A program made the position numbers and the translations under genes. Positions 60,778-64,000 of a stretch of 64,000 nt of DNA are shown one piece after another. Position 1 is the first letter of the stretch; every line of letters begins with the position of its first letter. This DNA is from Iris pallida (taxonomy: Eukaryota; Streptophyta; Magnoliopsida; Asparagales; Iridaceae): assembly GCA_029216955.1 (NCBI GenBank), contig JANAVB010031417.1, forward strand, positions 23,007,917 to 23,071,916, written 5' to 3'. Under the pieces are notes generated by a model that searched no databases, had not been told where the DNA came from, and saw nothing but the letters and a program-made list of their open reading frames with translations.

Positions 60778-61723
60778 ATCTTCCCCCCTGATAACATAAA
60801 AACATAAGAGGCCACAAATAGAACAATAAAATTCTCATCTAATAATGATTATTCTCCGTCTAAAGTAACGGAGAATAAATATCCTCAGTTGGAACTAACT
60901 TATAATGATCATTCTCCGTCTAAAATAAAACGGAGAATGTCATTCTCCGTCCTAATTAAAACGGAGAATGTCATTCTCCGTCCAAACTAAGACGGACAAT
61001 GTCATTCTCCGTCTAAAATAAAACGGAGAATGTCATTCTCCGTCCTAATTAAGACGGAGAATGACATTCTCCGTCCTAAAAACATACAGATAATGATCTT
61101 TATAAGAAGTAATTGTCATGCTCCTTTAAAATATAACGGAGAATGCTATTACCATAAAATAACAAGATTAAATATCTCACAAACATTTTCTAACTTAATA
61201 ATCTTCATAACAAAATCAAATTCAGCATAAATTTCGAGAGATACGAAGCTGATGGATGAATTTCTACAGATCTGAACTCTCACCTTGTTTTAAGATCTAT
61301 AAAAAGAAAAGAAGAAGATCTTCTATACACAATTGACCTAATCGCCGGAAACCACGAAGATGATGTTGATGATGATGATGATCGATGATGATGAAGGATG
61401 ATCGACGTTCGACTGACGAAAACCACAGTGGACTACGAACGATTCTGCGATCTCTAATAAAGATTATATCAATGGATTTCAAATTTCTCGTGAAGAAGAA
61501 GAAGAATACGAATTTCTCAATCCAAATCTGAGTTTGCGAATTCATAATTATATATAGATGTCCAAATTTACGCGAAGGGGTATTTTTGGAATTATGATAA
61601 TGGCAAATTTTGTAAATACATAGCAACTAGAGAGAATCTTGAAATATTTAACGTGTAAAAACTTAATTCTGGGCATTTCATAAAACTCATCCAGCGGGTG
61701 GGCATTTCATAAAAGCCCACCCC
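60778..61723 (-). promoter_or_regulatory. 5' region of the transposase gene with satellite array E (60848-61146) and the right MULE end
   Basis: Monomers such as AACGGAGAATGTCATTCTCC occur from about 70 bp upstream of the start codon to 61146. Beyond this is a 450-bp stretch without the satellite, containing GATGATGATGATGATCGATG and GAAGAAGAAGAAGAA tracts on one strand or the other, then the inverted end. The promoter should lie here. The left flank of the Ulp1-like gene (50740-51001) has no satellite at all. Confidence 0.7.
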
Positions 61724-61734
61724 GAAATTGGGTT

Positions 61735-62028
61735 TCTCAGCAATTTCCAGTTGTATTAATGATAAAGGTTACAACTAGCTGAGTTACAATTCTAACCAAA
61801 CAGACACTACTAAACGAAGCCAAGCCTATTTCTCCACAAGCCTACAATCATGTGTAATATTGTTCATAATTCCACGAATTGAAAGAGCTTCCCCATCAAA
61901 TATCCTTCTGTTCCTTTTCCGCCACACATGCCACACTGCCGATAAGAGCCTAATACGAGCCTTCTTGTATATCTCTTGCCCTTGGTTCTTCATCGTTTGA
62001 ATTCCGTCTACAACCACCTGTAGCCTCG
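61735..62028 (-). mobile_element. LINE 3' fragment (C-terminus after zf-RVT)
   Basis: The minus-strand ORF 62017-61826 reads KARIRLLSAVWHVWRKRNRR, the conserved WHVWRxRNRRIF stretch at the end of plant LINE reverse transcriptase proteins. It is followed by a 3' tail (ACCTTTATCATTAATACAA on the minus strand). The coding part is cut at 62028 by the LTR that begins at 62029. Confidence 0.75.
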
Positions 62029-64000
62029 TGTCACGCCCCAGAACCAGAATACTGGAGAGCGGGGGAATGACTCAGCCAGCTACGTATTACGGGTAGATGA
62101 ATACCGTATAATACGATTAATGCTGTCTAACCAGACGAGGGGGTGCATACTACATAAAAGTCTCGCTATGGTCACTTCACATCTATTGTCTCAATCATTC
62201 AAATAAGGAAACAGTAATAGAGAACATGTAAGATAAAGCAGTAAGGCGTCCCAAACGCTCAGTCAAAATGTTCTTGAGATCTGTCTTTACAAAACATAGC
62301 CAGATGGTATAGCAAGTATACACAATTGTTATCAGCTGCAGTCTGATTTAATTACAATTATGTAAAAGTAAGAACAAGACAATCCGACTAACATGTCGGT
62401 GCCAAACGGCTAAGTATAAAGGTAAATAACAAAACGAGCGGTGAAGTAAGGAACCCACTCGAGTCCTCCTGCGATCATTCCTCTAGTATTGACCATCTTG
62501 GAGGTAGAGGTAAGCTGAGTCCTCGGGAACCGGCTCTAAATCTGGCCATGCAAAACCAGAGAGGTTAGACCTCTAATAGCAAGTACCACAAAGAAGCACG
62601 ACATGAGAACTAAAACCAGTAAGTAAGAAAATAATAATAATAAATCTCTGCTTGCTACTAGGATTTACATCACATCACGACACTTCGAACCAACCTCCCA
62701 ACCAAACAAGGACAGAAGTTGGCCCGTCATGTCCTGACATTCTGATCATCCCAGTTGGGTAACAGAGTAGTACAGTACACAAACAAATCAATTTAAACGG
62801 CCAATCAACTCCTACGGCTTGCTATTGTAAGTCCCAAGTTATCCTGGAATTTTATGCAATAGGGATTCCTCAGTTCTTACTATGTGCGAGCAAGGCTAGT
62901 CTATCCAGTGAATTATGTGCGCCATGCATGAATTAGACGAGTCCTAGCAGGACGCCCGTCAATATACCATATACAATAGTAATAAAAGCAGATACTGTTC
63001 CCTGCCCGTGTGGCAGATTTACAGTATCTGTGGGAACCAGCCGGCCCGTCGGGCAATACTCGTCCCAAGGGGGCTGCCATGTAAGAACTCGGGAATCCAT
63101 TCTCTCCATGCAATCATTATTTTATTTAACTTAATAGTCCCTACGTTGAGTGAAATCCCATGCCGTGGATCATGGTCATTCAAATGAGTACTTTCGTACG
63201 AGGTACGATATGTACAACCCTACAACGATACCAGTGCGGTTAGGTTGCAGGTCTTACATAGCGTAATGCAACAATCAAATCTAACCACGGTAATCATGTC
63301 TTGACCATAAAGTACACATGCTTCTTTTGTAGAAAATAAATAAATAAATAATAAAATAAATAGATTGAAGCCTGCATGTGCATGTATGTCAATATTCGGG
63401 ATCAGCCAGTCGATTACAATAGTTCATAACATGAACGTGTCTCATTCATTTAACTCAATAAGACGACTAGCCAGTCTCTTAGTTCCAACTAGGAACGCAT
63501 GATCAATTTAGTCAAGATAACCATCGTCATCAATGGTGACAAGACATGAAAGTCAATTAGCATTAATTGGGGTCGAGTCTATAACTCTCAAGGTCAAGTT
63601 CCAGTCTTACTGGGTATCCAAAAATCAATCGAGACACAAGGCACATTCCACATAACAATTGATATTAACAATATTAACATATCATGATTTATCGAGTTCA
63701 TGCCAAAAGGCGTAAGGATATAAAATGGGCGTAAAATACCTAATAAAATATCAATATACAGGGCTATAGAAGAGCCAAGCTTAAGAAAAATAAAACCCAA
63801 GTGACACGCTGACGTAAGACCAAGTCAGCCAAAGGCCACACGCTCAGTGCAAAAGTCATACGCTCAGGTAAGGCAGCGTATGAACTTCATGCGACTCCTT
63901 GACACCCAAGTCAGCGTATGCAAGTCATACGCTCCCAAAAGGCAGCGTATGAACTTCATACGACACCTGACCATCCAAGTCAGCGTATGCAAGTCATACG
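62029..64000 (-). mobile_element. Start of a second chromovirus-type LTR, cut by the window edge
   Basis: Begins TGTCACGCCCCAGAACCAG exactly like the LTRs at 33515 and 41433 and keeps the following GAATACTGGAGAGCGGGGG. It then diverges, with recognisable matches later (GGCGTAAGGATATAAAATG at 63709, CAATATACAGGGC at 63753). Plus-strand orientation of the edge is the same as in the complete element, so the coding sense should again be minus. Whether a full element follows is not visible. It interrupts the LINE fragment at 61735-62028. Confidence 0.85.
63825..64000. repeat. Array of CATACGC / GCGTATG motifs in the second LTR
   Basis: The words CATACGCTC and GCAGCGTATGAACTTCATAC recur with spacings of roughly 15-35 bp (63848, 63866, 63882, 63903, 63925 and on), up to the end of the window. 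The array follows the same flanking block (GGATATAAAATG to CAATATACAGGG) that precedes the ATGCGGC array in the other family. Confidence 0.8.

Larger units (their letters stand above)
50656..61723. mobile_element. Mutator-like element (MULE) with transposase and Ulp1-like gene, ~11 kb
   Basis: The outer ends are imperfect inverted repeats. The left has TTTATGAAATGTCC then GTTTTATGAAAAACCCACCCC. The right, inverted, has TTTTATGAAATGCCCACCC then GTTTTATGAAATGCCC. Inside are two convergent genes: a Ulp1-like gene on plus (51002-56341) and a MURA-type transposase on minus (60777-58277). This pairing is known for Kaonashi-type (KI) MULEs, which carry Ulp1-like proteases; assignment to that group is my inference. 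Five blocks of a 31-bp palindromic satellite fill the introns, the spacer and the transposase 5' region. I see no 9-bp TSD: the left flank is a TA microsatellite and the right flank a LINE remnant, so exact ends are uncertain by tens of bases. Confidence 0.8.

Overview
This is nuclear DNA from a flowering plant. The evidence is GT-AG split genes, a plastid-envelope dicarboxylate transporter exon, a 13-exon FRD3-type MATE transporter, an ORC1-like fragment, and dense plant transposons (CACTA, MULE, chromovirus-type Ty3/gypsy, LINE, MITEs). I cannot name the species. Most of the window is transposon or decayed sequence. Only three loci look potentially functional: the 3' exon of a DiT1-like transporter, the complete MATE gene, and the transposase of a MULE.

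Layout. 1-3215: last exon of a DiT1-like 2-oxoglutarate/malate translocator, then a TATA-box promoter-like stretch. 3219-12460: a complete but dead CACTA/EnSpm element with an ATT target-site duplication (TSD), two broken genes and a ~185-bp-arm hairpin. 16361-21971: MATE gene, 13 exons, 567 aa by my splice model, with at least four small transposons in its introns; one hAT-type MITE duplicated a splice donor. 23421-24029: a long inverted repeat made from an NLR disease-resistance gene fragment. 24701-28160: MITEs and dispersed repeats. 29268-31787: truncated ORC1-like gene without a PHD core, with a LINE in its intron. 33515-44355: a full-length Tekay-like chromovirus on the minus strand, 2.9-kb LTRs about 1% diverged, gag-pol broken by three stops. 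44356-50655: intergenic, AT-rich, two MITEs. 50656-61723: an ~11-kb MULE with an apparently intact minus-strand transposase and a convergent plus-strand gene with a Ulp1-like (C48) C-terminus. 61735-62028: LINE 3' end. 62029-64000: start of a second LTR related to the chromovirus, cut by the window edge.

The most unusual structure is in the MULE. Its large introns, the spacer between its two genes and the transposase 5' flank are filled with a 31-bp near-palindromic satellite (core GGAGAATG-N-CATTCTCC). This is organised into 7-mer (217 bp) and 8-mer (248 bp) higher-order repeats and is absent from every coding exon. A second unusual pattern is in the chromovirus-type LTRs: two related LTRs share flanks but carry arrays of different short motifs (ATGCGGC versus CATACGC) at the same internal position.
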